Source of the DNA: CAZGSN01 sp964371655
GTDB lineage: Bacteria; Desulfobacterota; Binatia; HRBIN30
Direction of reading: 5' to 3'
Length of the DNA stretch: 64,000 nucleotides
Assembly: GCA_964371655.1 (NCBI GenBank)
Contig: CAYJOD010000005.1
Coordinates: 107,399-171,398, forward strand
Translations under genes and position numbers: made by a program
The notes under the pieces: generated by a model
The model's input: the letters and a program-made list of their open reading frames with translations, nothing else
What the model was told of the DNA's origin: nothing
Databases searched by the model: none
In this document: positions 46,901 to 55,920 of the stretch, in pieces
How positions within the stretch are numbered: the first letter of the stretch is position 1
How the letters are laid out: each line of letters opens with the position of its first letter

Positions 46901-49667
46901 GATGCGAGTAGTACTTGCGCTGCAGGGCGTTGACGACGACGGATGCTCCCGCCACCGGATGCTTCGCCACATCGAGCACCGCCACCTTGGAGCTGATCGA
47001 TTCGGTCGAAGCCCAGTACTCCGCGCTGATCCCGGCAATCAGCTTGGCCGGCCACAGCGGCACCGACGACGAAACCGTTTGCACCTCGCCGTTGGGATCG
47101 CGGTACTCCATCTCGACGAGGAGATCGCGGATGGTATCGGCCGCCGGAATGGCGCGAATCGCCGTGCGTAGGGTGCCAACGTCGTCGAGGTTGAGCTCCT
47201 CGCGCTGATGCACCGCCGGCGGCGCGTTTTGTTCCCCCTCCGACTTGGGCTGGATCCCCGCAACCACGCGGCCGCTGGCGAACCGGTACGACTCGTAGTC
47301 GTCGCCGGCGTCGAATTCGCGCTCATGAATCTGCGCGCGCACGACGACCGGTAGCTTGGCCGCGGCGCCCCCCGATAAGTGTGCGGCGCTCAGGTCGACC
47401 TCCACCTCCGCCGCCGCCACCTGCGGCTGCGCCGGCATTTGCACCGTCGCGTGCATCAGTGGCACGCGGAATTCCTGCACGCGAAACTCGCCAGTGCGCA
47501 GCCGATTCCACCACGACTCTTCGCCGTCGCGCCCGAGAGTGATCTCGTAGCGCCCGAGCTTCGCCTCCTTCGGAATCCGCCACGTCGTTTCGGCAAGGCC
47601 GTTGCCGTCCCACTCGATCGGCAGGTCGTAGTGCTGATCGCTGCCGAGATGACGAATCGAAACCCGGCGCGGCCGTTCCGACTCGGGGACGGTCCCCAGG
47701 CCAGCCAAGACGCGCTGGCGCAGGACATGCTTCATGTGCACGGTCTCGCCGGCCCGTAACAGCGAACGGTCGAGGATCGTATGCGCCTGCAGCGGCCCGG
47801 CGCCAGCCGCGCTCGGGAGGTTGAAGCGCCACGGCTGAATTCCTTCGTTCCAAGTCGAGTGTACGAAGGCGAAGTCGTCGCCGGTGCTGGCGGTGACCAG
47901 CAATCCAGAGTCGAGCCCCGACAAAGCCGGGTTGCCATAGTACTCAGCGTAATCGATGCCGCTGTCATTGCCGTGTTCGTCGCTGCAGTTCGGCACGGCC
48001 TCGCGCGCCGGCAACGACGCGAGCTTGGCGATGCCGTCGCCGGCGCTCTGCCCCTGCCACAGCAGCGTGCCCTTACAGTCGTGAATGCGTATCTGCGCGC
48101 CACTCACGGGCATACCCGAGTCGAGCTGGGTGACCCAAACCAGAGAGCTCTCCGCGCCCCATTTGAAATGCACGCTGAGATTGGTGACCAGAGCCGCCGC
48201 CGGTACGTACATCGGCTGCTTCTTGTCGAGCAGAACCGCACCCAGCGCCGGACTGGCGAGCTCGATCAGGTAGAGCCCCGGCTTGCCGAGTGGAATGCCG
48301 ACGACCTCGAAGGCTTTGGCAGGATTCGGCCGCGGAAGCTTCAACGCGCGCAGACCGCCCCGCGGCGAGCCGCCCGGCGGCGCGCCGGCGAATAGGGATC
48401 GGTCGCGGCGAGCGCGTGCCAGGCGGCTCAACCACGGCCACACCTGATCGACGTTGGCGGCGTCGATCTGACCGACGTTGCCGGTCACGGTCGGCTCCGT
48501 GCCGACCGGCAAGATGGAGCCCAGCAATTGCGGCTCGATGCTGCGCACGGTCACCGGCAGCACCGCATCGGCGGCTTCAATGATCCCAAAACGCGACGAG
48601 AACTTCGCCAAGGGCGGATAGGAATCGGTCTTCACTATTTGTGGGAACTTGTCACCGTTGGCGAGGGCGCGACCAGCGTCGTCGCGGAGATCCTTGGGAA
48701 GCTCGATGCGCAGGTTGGAGGACTCGGCAAAGGGCGGCTTGAACTCCAGGGCTTCCACGAGATCAGGCGGGTCGTCCGGATCTTGCGGATCTTGCGGCGC
48801 GCGGCGACTGCCGTCGGCCATCACCAGCGTGACCTGGCGCGCCAGGCTCCACGACACCGGCGCGGAGAAGGACAAGCGGATCGGTGCCAGCGGAATGCAG
48901 CCGCGGCGCGGCTTGCTGCGCTCGCAGCGGACGTTGGCGGTGAACAGCTTGCGGGTTTTGAAGTCCAGACGCTGGTCCTGCGCATTCGTCTCGCCGCTCT
49001 GCGACGCCACACCCTTGCCCCACACCAGGGTGACCTTGGTGTCGTTCGGCAAGCGCTGCTTCGCTTGCAGGACGACCGTCGGACGCGAACGATGACCCTC
49101 CCACAGCGTCGACAAAATGGCTTCGCGGTCGGCACCTTCGACGATCCGGACGCCGACGGGCTGCGGCAAACGTTTGACCTCGAAGTAGACGTTGGGCGCC
49201 ACCGAGGCCGCCGCCGGCTCCGCATTGAGCATGAGGATGAACGCCTGCTCCTCCTCGACTGTATCATCGCCCTGCGTAGGAGAAGAGCTCTCGATCGCCG
49301 GACCACCGGTCGAGAAGGAGAAGGCCGTGACGGGAACCGATTTGTTCTCGAGCGTCACCAGATCGTTGCGCACCCTGAATGAGCAACGTACGCCGGCGGG
49401 CAGGTCGCGGTCGAAATCATAGGTCCAGGTGCGATCATCGATCCAGCGGGCGCTGCCCTTCTCGCTACATTCGATGTCGAACGGGCTGCGCACGGCGCGC
49501 GGGTCGGCGAACGGCACCATCGAAGCAGCAAAACGCGCCGTGACCTGACGCACGCCCTTGACCGTGCCCTGCGGGGAAAAGTCGACAAAGGGTCGTGGCG
49601 CCGCCGCCCAGGAGCTGGAAACTCCGAGCGCCACGAAACTGCAGGCGACGATGATAAGCGACCGCAC
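43977..49667 (-). CDS. Bacterial alpha-2-macroglobulin (YfhM-like)
   Basis: An 1896-residue periplasmic protease-trap protein. Signal peptide MRSLIIVACSFVALGVSSSW; no lipobox, so probably soluble, unlike lipidated E. coli YfhM. Contains MG-type beta domains (PMYVPAAALVTNLSVHFKWG, LLRAGETVHMKHVLRQRVLA) and a macroglobulin core (LTAFRIVAVATAGSDRFGTG, LGIVSALPSIVREGDQLRA). The thioester motif C1434-L-E-Q is in YPYTCLEQRVSRAV, followed by the alpha-helical TED domain. GTG start at 49667. It is paired with PBP1C immediately downstream. Confidence 0.94.
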   Translation of the reverse strand: MRSLIIVACSFVALGVSSSWAAAPRPFVDFSPQGTVKGVRQVTARFAASMVPFADPRAVRSPFDIECSEKGSARWIDDRTWTYDFDRDLPAGVRCSFRVRNDLVTLENKSVPVTAFSFSTGGPAIESSSPTQGDDTVEEEQAFILMLNAEPAAASVAPNVYFEVKRLPQPVGVRIVEGADREAILSTLWEGHRSRPTVVLQAKQRLPNDTKVTLVWGKGVASQSGETNAQDQRLDFKTRKLFTANVRCERSKPRRGCIPLAPIRLSFSAPVSWSLARQVTLVMADGSRRAPQDPQDPDDPPDLVEALEFKPPFAESSNLRIELPKDLRDDAGRALANGDKFPQIVKTDSYPPLAKFSSRFGIIEAADAVLPVTVRSIEPQLLGSILPVGTEPTVTGNVGQIDAANVDQVWPWLSRLARARRDRSLFAGAPPGGSPRGGLRALKLPRPNPAKAFEVVGIPLGKPGLYLIELASPALGAVLLDKKQPMYVPAAALVTNLSVHFKWGAESSLVWVTQLDSGMPVSGAQIRIHDCKGTLLWQGQSAGDGIAKLASLPAREAVPNCSDEHGNDSGIDYAEYYGNPALSGLDSGLLVTASTGDDFAFVHSTWNEGIQPWRFNLPSAAGAGPLQAHTILDRSLLRAGETVHMKHVLRQRVLAGLGTVPESERPRRVSIRHLGSDQHYDLPIEWDGNGLAETTWRIPKEAKLGRYEITLGRDGEESWWNRLRTGEFRVQEFRVPLMHATVQMPAQPQVAAAEVEVDLSAAHLSGGAAAKLPVVVRAQIHEREFDAGDDYESYRFASGRVVAGIQPKSEGEQNAPPAVHQREELNLDDVGTLRTAIRAIPAADTIRDLLVEMEYRDPNGEVQTVSSSVPLWPAKLIAGISAEYWASTESISSKVAVLDVAKHPVAGASVVVNALQRKYYSHRKRLVGGFYGYDHVEEISELGELCRGQSAADGTLECRKPPLGRGQIILQATVTDDAGRTSTTNTEVFIRGSGDELFAVEDSDRIDVVPERRAYEPGENARFQVRMPFRSASALVTIEREGVGEAFVATLSGSDPIVEVPILPQYAPNVFVSVLAVRGRSADIQPTAMVDLGRPAFKLGVAEIRVGWKAHALKVEVKPERDTYNVREKAHVNLQVSSPVGSLPADAEVAVAAVDEGLLELAPNKSWDLLEAMMGRRGYGVSTATAQMQVVGKRHYGLKALPTGGGGGRQGTRELFDTLLLWNGRVRLDASGAASVDIPLNDSLTAFRIVAVATAGSDRFGTGAATIRSTQDLGIVSALPSIVREGDQLRAECSVRNMTQRAMNVQVRAGADGLGAELAEQTIELEAGAAKTVGWDITIPANLETLRYDIEANEAGGAGDHLRVSQRVLPAVPVRTLQATIYRWEEGSPANSTPIEPPREALAGRGGLRVDAAASISGGLSGSTDWMRAYPYTCLEQRVSRAVALRDEGLWREVVAALPSYVDGDGLLKYFPRMTEGSDVLTAYVLSIAQAAELTLPEEIRDKMEKGLRGFAAGSIGRRGNMAAADLVLRKLAAIAALARAGKAEPALLGSITVAPNLWPTSALLDWWEILARVPTAPQRDERLLEAERIVRARLTVHGTTMEFSTPRGDQSRGVESRGDEMSWLMVDSDSNAARLLLHVEHFGLWGDDTARLVRGLLGRQERGHWHSTVANAWARVAIDEFAKTYEATQVSGALSVRLAAAGETKSWPEPPRTLSFQFPWVEGRQALAVQHQGSGNPWITIQSTAAIPLAAPLWSGYQISKTMAPIEQRAPGKLSRGDLVRVHLDIDAQSDMAWVVVDDPLAAGCSHVGTGSARDSKIAQQGEKQDEWLAPVFEERPQDAYRAYYDFLPKGRSIAEYTLRVNHAGTFQLPPTRVEAMYAPEVFGELPNAPVEVEP

Positions 49668-49744
49668 GCGAAGCTGTGTGCATCAGCGCCGGCGGCAAAG
49701 CAATGCGCAGAGTGCTCCGCCGCCGGCGTCTTCTGCGCGGGTGG

Positions 49745-50055
49745 AACATCGGGCACTCCTTCCCCCGCGGCCTCTTTTGCCGCGGGGGAAGGTCGGGATG
49801 GGGGCCGCTTCGACTCTGCAGCTGCAAGCTCATCGGTGACCGTACCAGCCCCCCCTCGAATCGTACCGCTCACCACCTCGCGGCCCCCTCCCTCACCCTC
49901 CCCCGTTCGCATAAAGACGCTCACGGGGGAGGGAATGCACTCCTTCCCCCGCGGCACCTTCTGCCGCGGGGGAAGGTCGGGATGGGGGCCGCGTCGAGTC
50001 CGCAGGCAAACTCGTCCCTGACCGCTCCAGCCCCCTTCGAATCGCACCGCTCCAC
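49745..50055. repeat. H-type imperfect tandem duplication upstream of A2M
   Basis: CCCGCGGCCTCTTTTGCCGC followed by GGGGGAAGGTCGGGATGGGG (49757-49806) recurs at ~49945-49990 with CACCTTCT in the loop; the following text (CTCGTCCCTGACCGCTCCAG type) also recurs. About 190-bp spacing. Explains most of the 49668-50170 gap; no gene seen there. Confidence 0.65.
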
Positions 50056-50170
50056 CTGGCATTTTTCCAACGCCGCGCCAACGCAATGACCCTTTAGGGT
50101 GACAGGCGCGATGGCCACTCAATGAATCTCTATGGCTAACAGGCTTGGCACGCGGCAGGCATTGTGACCG

Positions 50171-52831
50171 ATGTCCCGCGCTCTTCGTGTGCTCGCCTTC
50201 ATTGCGATCGTGCCGCTCCTCGCCAGCGGCGCGCGTGCGGATGTCTCCGTTTATACCGACGGGCTCGGCCCCGGCTGGCAGGATTGGTCGTGGGGCGGGA
50301 TTAGCATCGACTTCAGCGCGACGACGCCGCGACACAGTGGCACGACCTCGACCGGCGTCACCTACACGGACGGCTGGAGCGGGCTTCAACTCGGCGCCTA
50401 CGCAGGTGTCGACATCAGCGCTTTCGATGTTCTGCGCTTCTACATCCACGGCGGCACCACCGGCGGGCAGCAGATTGAAGTGCGCTGCGGCAACGGCAGC
50501 GGCGCCTACGTCAGCCATGCCGTGACACCAACGGCCGCAACCTGGACCCAGATCGATGTCCCGTTGTTTGATCTCGGTAGCCCGCGGCAGGCCACCTACG
50601 TCTATTGGTTCAACAACACCGCCGCTGCCCAATCGGCCTTCTACATTGATGATGTCAGCTTCCTCAACAGCGGTATGCCGACGCCCACGCCGCTGCCGCC
50701 GGGCATCGGGCCGCCGTTGCACGTCGACGTCAGCCAAGAGCGGCGCGCGATTGCCCCCGGCATCTACGGAATCAATTTCGCCAGCGAAGAGTTGGCCAGC
50801 GATCTGCGTTTGCCGGTACGGCGCTGGGGCGGCAATGCGACGACGCGATACGACTGGCGCACCGATACGGCGAACCATGCCTCCGATTGGTATTTCGAGA
50901 ACAGCCCGAACGACAACCCCCACCCCGAGCTCTTGCCCGACGGGTCGAGCAGCGATCGCTTCGTCGAACAAGACCGCCGCACCGGAACCCAGACCCTGCT
51001 GACCGTGCCGCTCATCGGTTGGGCGCCGAAGGCGCGCGGCTACGCTTGTGGCTTCAGCGTCGCCAAGTACGGGCCCCAGCAGGCCACGGATGCGTGGCAA
51101 TCAGACTGTGGCAACGGCGTGCGCACCGACGGCAGCGAGATCACCGGCAACGATCCGCTGGATACCAGTGTGGCGATCGACCCGAGCTTCGTGCAGGGCT
51201 GGATGACTCATCTAATCGGCAAGTATGGAGCTGCCGACAGCGGCGGCGTGCGCTTCTACGCCCTCGACAACGAGCCGATGCTGTGGCCCGACACGCATCG
51301 CGACGTGCATCCGCAACCGACCAGCTACGACGAAGTTCGCGACCGCACCTACGCCTATGCGGCGGCGATCAAGGCTACCGACCCTGGCGCGCGAACCTTC
51401 GGTCCGACGGTATGGGGATGGACCGCGTACTTCTGGTCGGCTCTCGACTGGGCCGCTGGCGGCGACTGGTGGAACCATCCGCAGGATCGTCTGGCACACG
51501 GCAACGTTCCGTTTCTCGCCTGGTACCTGCAACAGATGCAGGCCTACGAACAAGCGCACGGCCTGCGTCTACTCGATTACCTCGACGTTCATTACTACCC
51601 GCAGGCCGCGGGCGTCTCGCTGGCCCCCGCCGGCAACGCGACGACACAGGCGTTGCGCCTGCGCTCGACGCGCTCGCTGTGGGATGCGAGCTACACCGAC
51701 GAGAGCTGGATCGGTGTGCCGGTGTACTTGATCCCACGCCTGCGCGAGTGGATCGACGGCAACTACCCGGGCACCAAGCTGGCGATCAACGAATACAACT
51801 GGGGTGCGCTGGATCACATCAACGGGGCGCTGGCCCAGGCCGATGTGCTTGGAATTTTCGCCCGCGAGGGCGTCGACGTGGCGGCACTGTGGGATCCGCC
51901 CAGCCCGTCCATGCCCGCCGCCTTCGCCTTCCGCTTGTATCGCAACTACGACGGTAGCGGTGGTGCTTTCGGCGAAACCCACGTGCAAGCGCAAAGCGAC
52001 GACCAGGAGCAGCTGTCGGTGTATGCGGCGCAGCGCGACATCGACTCGGCGCTGACGGTTCTCGTCATCAACAAGAGCGCCACGACCCTCACCACCTCGA
52101 TCGCGTTGACTGGATTCACACCGGCATCGACGGCGCAGCTTTACCGTTACAGCGCCGCAGACCTCGGTGCGATCGTCCGCCAAAGCGACCAGGCCGTAAG
52201 CGGGTCGACGCTTGCCGGATCGTTTCCGGCGGCGTCGATCAACCTGTTTGTGCTGGCAGCCGCCAATGTCCAACCGACACCGAGCATCACCGCCACCGCG
52301 ACGATAGCACCGTGCGCGCCGACGCCGGTGCCGGGATGCGCCACGGCAGCGAGGGGAGCACTCAGACTCAATCGGCCCAAGGATCCAAGCCGGAGCTCGT
52401 TGAGCTGGAGGTGGAGTCAGGGAACCGTGTCGCCCGGCGATTTCGGGAATCCGCTGGCGGCGACGGGTTATAGCTTCTGCGTCTACGACGATGGGACTCT
52501 CGTGCTCGACCGTAGCGTGTCGCCCGCCGGCACCTGCGGATCGCGTGGGTGCTGGACCACGCGCGGCGCCGACGACCTCGCTTACAAGACCAGAAGCGCC
52601 AATGCCGATGGCGTCACCTCGATCAGACTGATCTCTGGAACCGGCGCCGCCGCGATCGTGCTCAACGCCAGGGGCCCTAGTCTCACACTGCCGTTACCCA
52701 TGACCCAGAGTACCGCCGTCACCGTGCAGCTCGTCACCAACGGCGCCGCGGCTGCCGGATGTTGGGAGAGCGTTCTCCCCGCCCCCGCCATCCACAGTGA
52801 CGACAGCAAGTTCACCGACAAGGTTCCTTGA
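50171..52831 (+). CDS. Glycoside hydrolase family 44 endoglucanase-like protein with C-terminal extension
   Basis: An 886-residue secreted beta-glycanase. Signal peptide ~1-23 (LRVLAFIAIVPLLASGARA). N-terminal carbohydrate-binding-like beta domain (~24-170), a TPTPLPPG linker, then the GH44 catalytic domain (RRWGGNATTRYDWRTD; acid/base Glu368 in YALDNEP; nucleophile Glu541 in AINEYNWG; a C-terminal beta-sandwich follows). The last ~150 residues (CVYDDGTLVLDRSV, KTRSANADGVTSIRLISG) resemble a domain common at the end of Binatota-type extracellular proteins. Predicted to cut cellulose/xyloglucan-type glucans. ATG 50171 was chosen by signal peptide. Confidence 0.85.
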   Translation: MSRALRVLAFIAIVPLLASGARADVSVYTDGLGPGWQDWSWGGISIDFSATTPRHSGTTSTGVTYTDGWSGLQLGAYAGVDISAFDVLRFYIHGGTTGGQQIEVRCGNGSGAYVSHAVTPTAATWTQIDVPLFDLGSPRQATYVYWFNNTAAAQSAFYIDDVSFLNSGMPTPTPLPPGIGPPLHVDVSQERRAIAPGIYGINFASEELASDLRLPVRRWGGNATTRYDWRTDTANHASDWYFENSPNDNPHPELLPDGSSSDRFVEQDRRTGTQTLLTVPLIGWAPKARGYACGFSVAKYGPQQATDAWQSDCGNGVRTDGSEITGNDPLDTSVAIDPSFVQGWMTHLIGKYGAADSGGVRFYALDNEPMLWPDTHRDVHPQPTSYDEVRDRTYAYAAAIKATDPGARTFGPTVWGWTAYFWSALDWAAGGDWWNHPQDRLAHGNVPFLAWYLQQMQAYEQAHGLRLLDYLDVHYYPQAAGVSLAPAGNATTQALRLRSTRSLWDASYTDESWIGVPVYLIPRLREWIDGNYPGTKLAINEYNWGALDHINGALAQADVLGIFAREGVDVAALWDPPSPSMPAAFAFRLYRNYDGSGGAFGETHVQAQSDDQEQLSVYAAQRDIDSALTVLVINKSATTLTTSIALTGFTPASTAQLYRYSAADLGAIVRQSDQAVSGSTLAGSFPAASINLFVLAAANVQPTPSITATATIAPCAPTPVPGCATAARGALRLNRPKDPSRSSLSWRWSQGTVSPGDFGNPLAATGYSFCVYDDGTLVLDRSVSPAGTCGSRGCWTTRGADDLAYKTRSANADGVTSIRLISGTGAAAIVLNARGPSLTLPLPMTQSTAVTVQLVTNGAAAAGCWESVLPAPAIHSDDSKFTDKVP

Positions 52832-52834
52832 AGA

Positions 52835-52936
52835 CGGGTTCGGGGGTTCGGGGGTGCTGGGGTTCGGGGGTGCGATACCCCGCACTCCAGCACTCCCGCA
52901 CCCCAGCACTCCCGCACCCCAGTACCCCCGAACCCG
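52835..52936. repeat. L-type large imperfect hairpin (GGGGGTTCGGGGGTGC / GCACCCCAGCACTCCCGC)
   Basis: Begins CGGGTTCGGGGGTTCGGGGG and ends CCCCCGAACCCG, with tandem CACTCCCGCACCCCAG units. It follows the GH44 stop and may act as a terminator. A similar G-run text (GTGCGGGGGTGCGGGG) starts the 63920 region. Confidence 0.65.
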
Positions 52937-53079
52937 CCGAGACCTGCTTCCCATTACCCACCGTTTCGGCGTATGTCCGCCCAGGCAGAAATCACATCGT
53001 GAGTCGGTTTAGGATCAGACTGTGCAAGCGAGAGGCCGTGGATGCAGCGCAGACTACGACCACGGGTCGGGAGGCGGGA

Positions 53080-54921
53080 ATGAGCAGGAGTTCAATCATC
53101 ATCGGCCTGTCGGCGTTGATGTTCGTGAGCGCATGCGCGCGGCGCGAGCGACCGGTGGGGATCGCTGATCCAACTTCCGTACGCGTATTTCAGAGCGGTG
53201 CCGCGGTTGGCTTCACCGGCGAGTATGGAAGCCACGCCTGGCTAGGCATCCCCTACGCGAAGCCGCCGGTAGGCGACCTACGCTGGCGCGCGCCGCTGGC
53301 GCCGGCCGCCTGGCCGGAGACGCGTGAGGCCTTGAGCTTCGGCGCACCGTGCGTGCAGTACGCCAGTCCGTTCGGCGGTGTCACCTCGGCGAAGGCGGGC
53401 ACCCCGGCGGGCAGCGAGGACTGCCTCTTCCTCAACGTTTGGGCCCCGAAGATGATCCGGGCGGACGCCGTCAAGGAGCACCTGCCGGTGATGTTGTGGA
53501 TCCACGGTGGCGGCAACAGCATCGGCGAAGGCGGTTTCTACAACGGCGGCAACCTGGCGGCGACACATCGAGTCGTCGTGATCTCCTTCAACTATCGCCT
53601 CGGGCCATTCGGCTGGTTCCACCACGCCGCCTTGGACGGCGCCGGCACGTCGGAGGCCGATCGCTCCGGAAACTTTGGAACTCTGGACATGATCCGCGCC
53701 CTCGAGTGGGTGCGCGATAACATTGCGGAGTTCGGCGGCGATCCAGGCGACGTGACGATCTTCGGTGAGTCGGCCGGCGGCCAGAACGTCTACCAACTGC
53801 TGCTGTCGCCGCTCGCGCAGGGTCTCTTTCACCGCGCCATCGTGGAAAGCGGCGCCATGGCCTTCAACACCGTCGCCGAGGCGGAGAACTTCGCCGACGA
53901 TGGCGACCCCGGCGACGCCAACAGCTCGAACGAAGTCCTGCTGCGCATGCTCATCGCCGACGGCAAGGCCAAGGACCGCGGCGCTGCCAAAGGAGTGCTG
54001 GCATCGATGGATGCCGGCGCCATCGAATCCTATCTGCGTCACAAGAACGCCTACGAGTTTCTCGACGTCTACCCGCAGTTTCTGTCCACGGGAATGATCC
54101 GGGTACCCAAGCCGTTCCGTGACGGCGTCGTGCTCCCCCGCGAAGAGCCGATGCAGTTGCTGGCCGCGGGGCGATACAATCACGTCCCGGTCATCGCCGG
54201 AACAAACCGCGACGAGAACAAGGTGTTCATGTTCGGCAACCCGGAGCGCGTGCGCAACTTTCTGTGGCTGCTTCCGCGCGCGCGCGATCAACGCACGTAC
54301 AACCTCTCGGCCGAGTACCTGTCGAAGAATTGGAAGGCGACCGGCGCCGACGAACCGGCAGCGGCGATGCGCAACGTGCAGGGAGCGAGCGTGTACGTCT
54401 ATCGCTTCGATTGGGACGAGGAGCCGACGATCCTCGGCTCGGACCTTTCGCAGCTCCTGGGCGCCGCACACGGCTTCGAGATTCCCTTCGTCTTCGGACA
54501 CTTCAATCTCGGCAAGGAAGGCAATCGGATCTTTACGGAGCAGAACGCCGCAGGCCGTCAGGCGCTGTCGCAGCAGATGATGTCGTATTGGACGCAGTTC
54601 GCGTACAGCGGCAATCCCGGGCGCGGACGCGACGGCAGCCTGCCGGAGTGGTCGGCGTGGGACCCCTCCGATCCGGCGGCGTCGAAGTTCATCATCTTCG
54701 ATACGACGGCCGGCGGCGGTATTCGCATGTCGGCGGAGGCGGTGACCACGCAGTCGATCGTCGCTGCCTTGGCCACCGATACGCGCTTTCGAACGCTGCT
54801 GGAGAGATGCCGCGTCTATCGCGAGCTCGCCGACTGGGGTCGAGGAATCATGCGCGCTCAGTACGAGCAGACGGCGATGTGTGCGAGCTACCCGTACGAC
54901 AAGTATCCTTGGGAAGAGTGA
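53080..54921 (+). CDS. Type-B carboxylesterase/lipase family lipoprotein
   Basis: A 613-residue alpha/beta hydrolase. Lipoprotein signal MSRSSIIIGLSALMFVSAC, so probably membrane-anchored. Family signature EDCLFLNVWAP, oxyanion hole WIHGGGN, nucleophile Ser231 in GESAGGQNV, and TNRDENKVF and FAYSGNPGRGRDGSLPEW near the acid/His region. The late His of the triad falls in GAAHGFEIPFV. Hydrolyses carboxylic esters; natural substrate unknown. ATG 53080 has GGAGGCGGGA just upstream. Confidence 0.9.
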   Translation: MSRSSIIIGLSALMFVSACARRERPVGIADPTSVRVFQSGAAVGFTGEYGSHAWLGIPYAKPPVGDLRWRAPLAPAAWPETREALSFGAPCVQYASPFGGVTSAKAGTPAGSEDCLFLNVWAPKMIRADAVKEHLPVMLWIHGGGNSIGEGGFYNGGNLAATHRVVVISFNYRLGPFGWFHHAALDGAGTSEADRSGNFGTLDMIRALEWVRDNIAEFGGDPGDVTIFGESAGGQNVYQLLLSPLAQGLFHRAIVESGAMAFNTVAEAENFADDGDPGDANSSNEVLLRMLIADGKAKDRGAAKGVLASMDAGAIESYLRHKNAYEFLDVYPQFLSTGMIRVPKPFRDGVVLPREEPMQLLAAGRYNHVPVIAGTNRDENKVFMFGNPERVRNFLWLLPRARDQRTYNLSAEYLSKNWKATGADEPAAAMRNVQGASVYVYRFDWDEEPTILGSDLSQLLGAAHGFEIPFVFGHFNLGKEGNRIFTEQNAAGRQALSQQMMSYWTQFAYSGNPGRGRDGSLPEWSAWDPSDPAASKFIIFDTTAGGGIRMSAEAVTTQSIVAALATDTRFRTLLERCRVYRELADWGRGIMRAQYEQTAMCASYPYDKYPWEE

Positions 54922-55134
54922 TCCGTCGCCGCGGAGATTCCTAATTCGCGCTCGCCAAGAGGTTGCTTCGAAAATGGGGGGCTTGAGGCTCGGGGCTAGG
55001 GGCTCGGGAACCGAGCTTTTATCCGCTCGGGCGAAGCAGCAGCTTCATGATGACTGTCTCAAAACCCACCGACGAGGCTACTGACCTTCAGAATCCTGTC
55101 GGCACGCGAAGATTCCCAGTTCGGCGCAAGGCCA

Positions 55135-55250
55135 GCTCCCCTCGCCCGCGCCACTTCCGGCGCGGGAGACGGTTAGGGTGAGGGCGCATCGCACCGAAGT
55201 CGGATCCCTCACCCCAACCCTCTCCCGCAGGTATTGCGGGAGAGGGAGTG
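55135..55250. repeat. G-family palindromic repeat, copy 3
   Basis: CTCCCCTCGCCCGCGCCACT, then GGTTAGGGTGAGG, CCCTCACCCCAACCCTCTCC and GCGGGAGAGGGA. Inverted copies of the family consensus. Confidence 0.8.
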
Positions 55251-55421
55251 CTTTCAAACGCCGGCGCGGGCGTAGCCTGCAATGTGGGTTCTGAGACAAC
55301 CTCGCCAAGAGCGCGGCATTAGGCGTTTATCATTTCACCTGACGCCACCGTCGCGCCCCTGCGAAGAGGTGCGCGGCGACCTCCCACAACCTGGACTCGA
55401 CCGCAAGGCGTGATGCGTGGG

Positions 55422-55449
55422 TTGACGGTCCACACCCTGGCACTATACT
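55422..55449 (+). promoter_or_regulatory. Sigma-70-like promoter of the ars operon
   Basis: TTGACG (55422-55427), 16-base spacer, TATACT (55444-55449). The predicted start point (~55456) lies only ~9 bases before the first ATG (55465), with no ribosome binding site, so the message may be nearly leaderless. The sequence GCGAATATATGATGCGC beside it is an imperfect palindrome and a candidate ArsR operator. Confidence 0.6.
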
Positions 55450-55464
55450 CGCCTACGCGAATAT

Positions 55465-55920
55465 ATGATGCGCTCACGGAAACCTCAAACCAACCGCGGC
55501 CAACGTAGCGACGCGACGCGCAAGTCGAAGATGGGTGCGGGCGTCGACTCGATGTTTCGCGTTTTCGCCGACCACACGCGCCTGCGCATTCTACGTCTGT
55601 TGCAGGACGGCCCCCTATGTGTCGGCGATCTGGTCAGCATCCTGCAAGCGCCGCAGCCCACGGTGTCGCGGCATCTCGCGTACCTGCGCCGCTCCGGGAT
55701 CGTGCAAACGCAGCAGCATGGGTTGTGGATGTTCTACGAGCTCACACCAGCCCGAGGCGCTTTGCACAGCAAGCTGCTCGAATGTCTCGCCATCGGCGTG
55801 GGACTGCTACCCGAGGTCAAGGCCGACGTCGAGTTCGCCCGCCGTGTGCGCCGCTCCGGCGGCTGCTGCCCGGAAGGCAATCGGTTAATGAAACAGTTTC
55901 AAAAGGGGAGGCGGCGATGA
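55465..55920 (+). CDS. arsR: ArsR/SmtB-family repressor
   Basis: A 151-residue metalloregulator. Winged-helix core: FRVFADHTRLRILRLLQDGP, LCVGDLVSILQAPQPTVSRH, LAYLRRSGIVQTQQ, WMFYELTP. The classical ELCVCDL As site is reduced to one Cys (PLCVGDLV), but a CC pair is present near the C-terminus (RRSGGCCPEG), as in C-terminal-site ArsR types. First gene of the operon; TGA overlaps the acr3 ATG. The basic N-terminal 22 residues follow a start that lacks a ribosome binding site; MGAGVDSM at 55531 is an alternative start. Confidence 0.92.
   Translation: MMRSRKPQTNRGQRSDATRKSKMGAGVDSMFRVFADHTRLRILRLLQDGPLCVGDLVSILQAPQPTVSRHLAYLRRSGIVQTQQHGLWMFYELTPARGALHSKLLECLAIGVGLLPEVKADVEFARRVRRSGGCCPEGNRLMKQFQKGRRR

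Larger units (their letters stand above)
54922..55464. other. Repeat-rich gap upstream of arsR
   Basis: Holds an element bounded by TGTCTCAAAACCCAC (55055-55069) and its near reverse complement (55284-55298), with the G-family repeat inside, and then the arsR promoter. No gene supported. Confidence 0.55.

Noticed and set aside
53278..54501. 407-codon minus-strand frame over the carboxylesterase
   Set aside because: Shadow of a gene with intact catalytic motifs on the plus strand.
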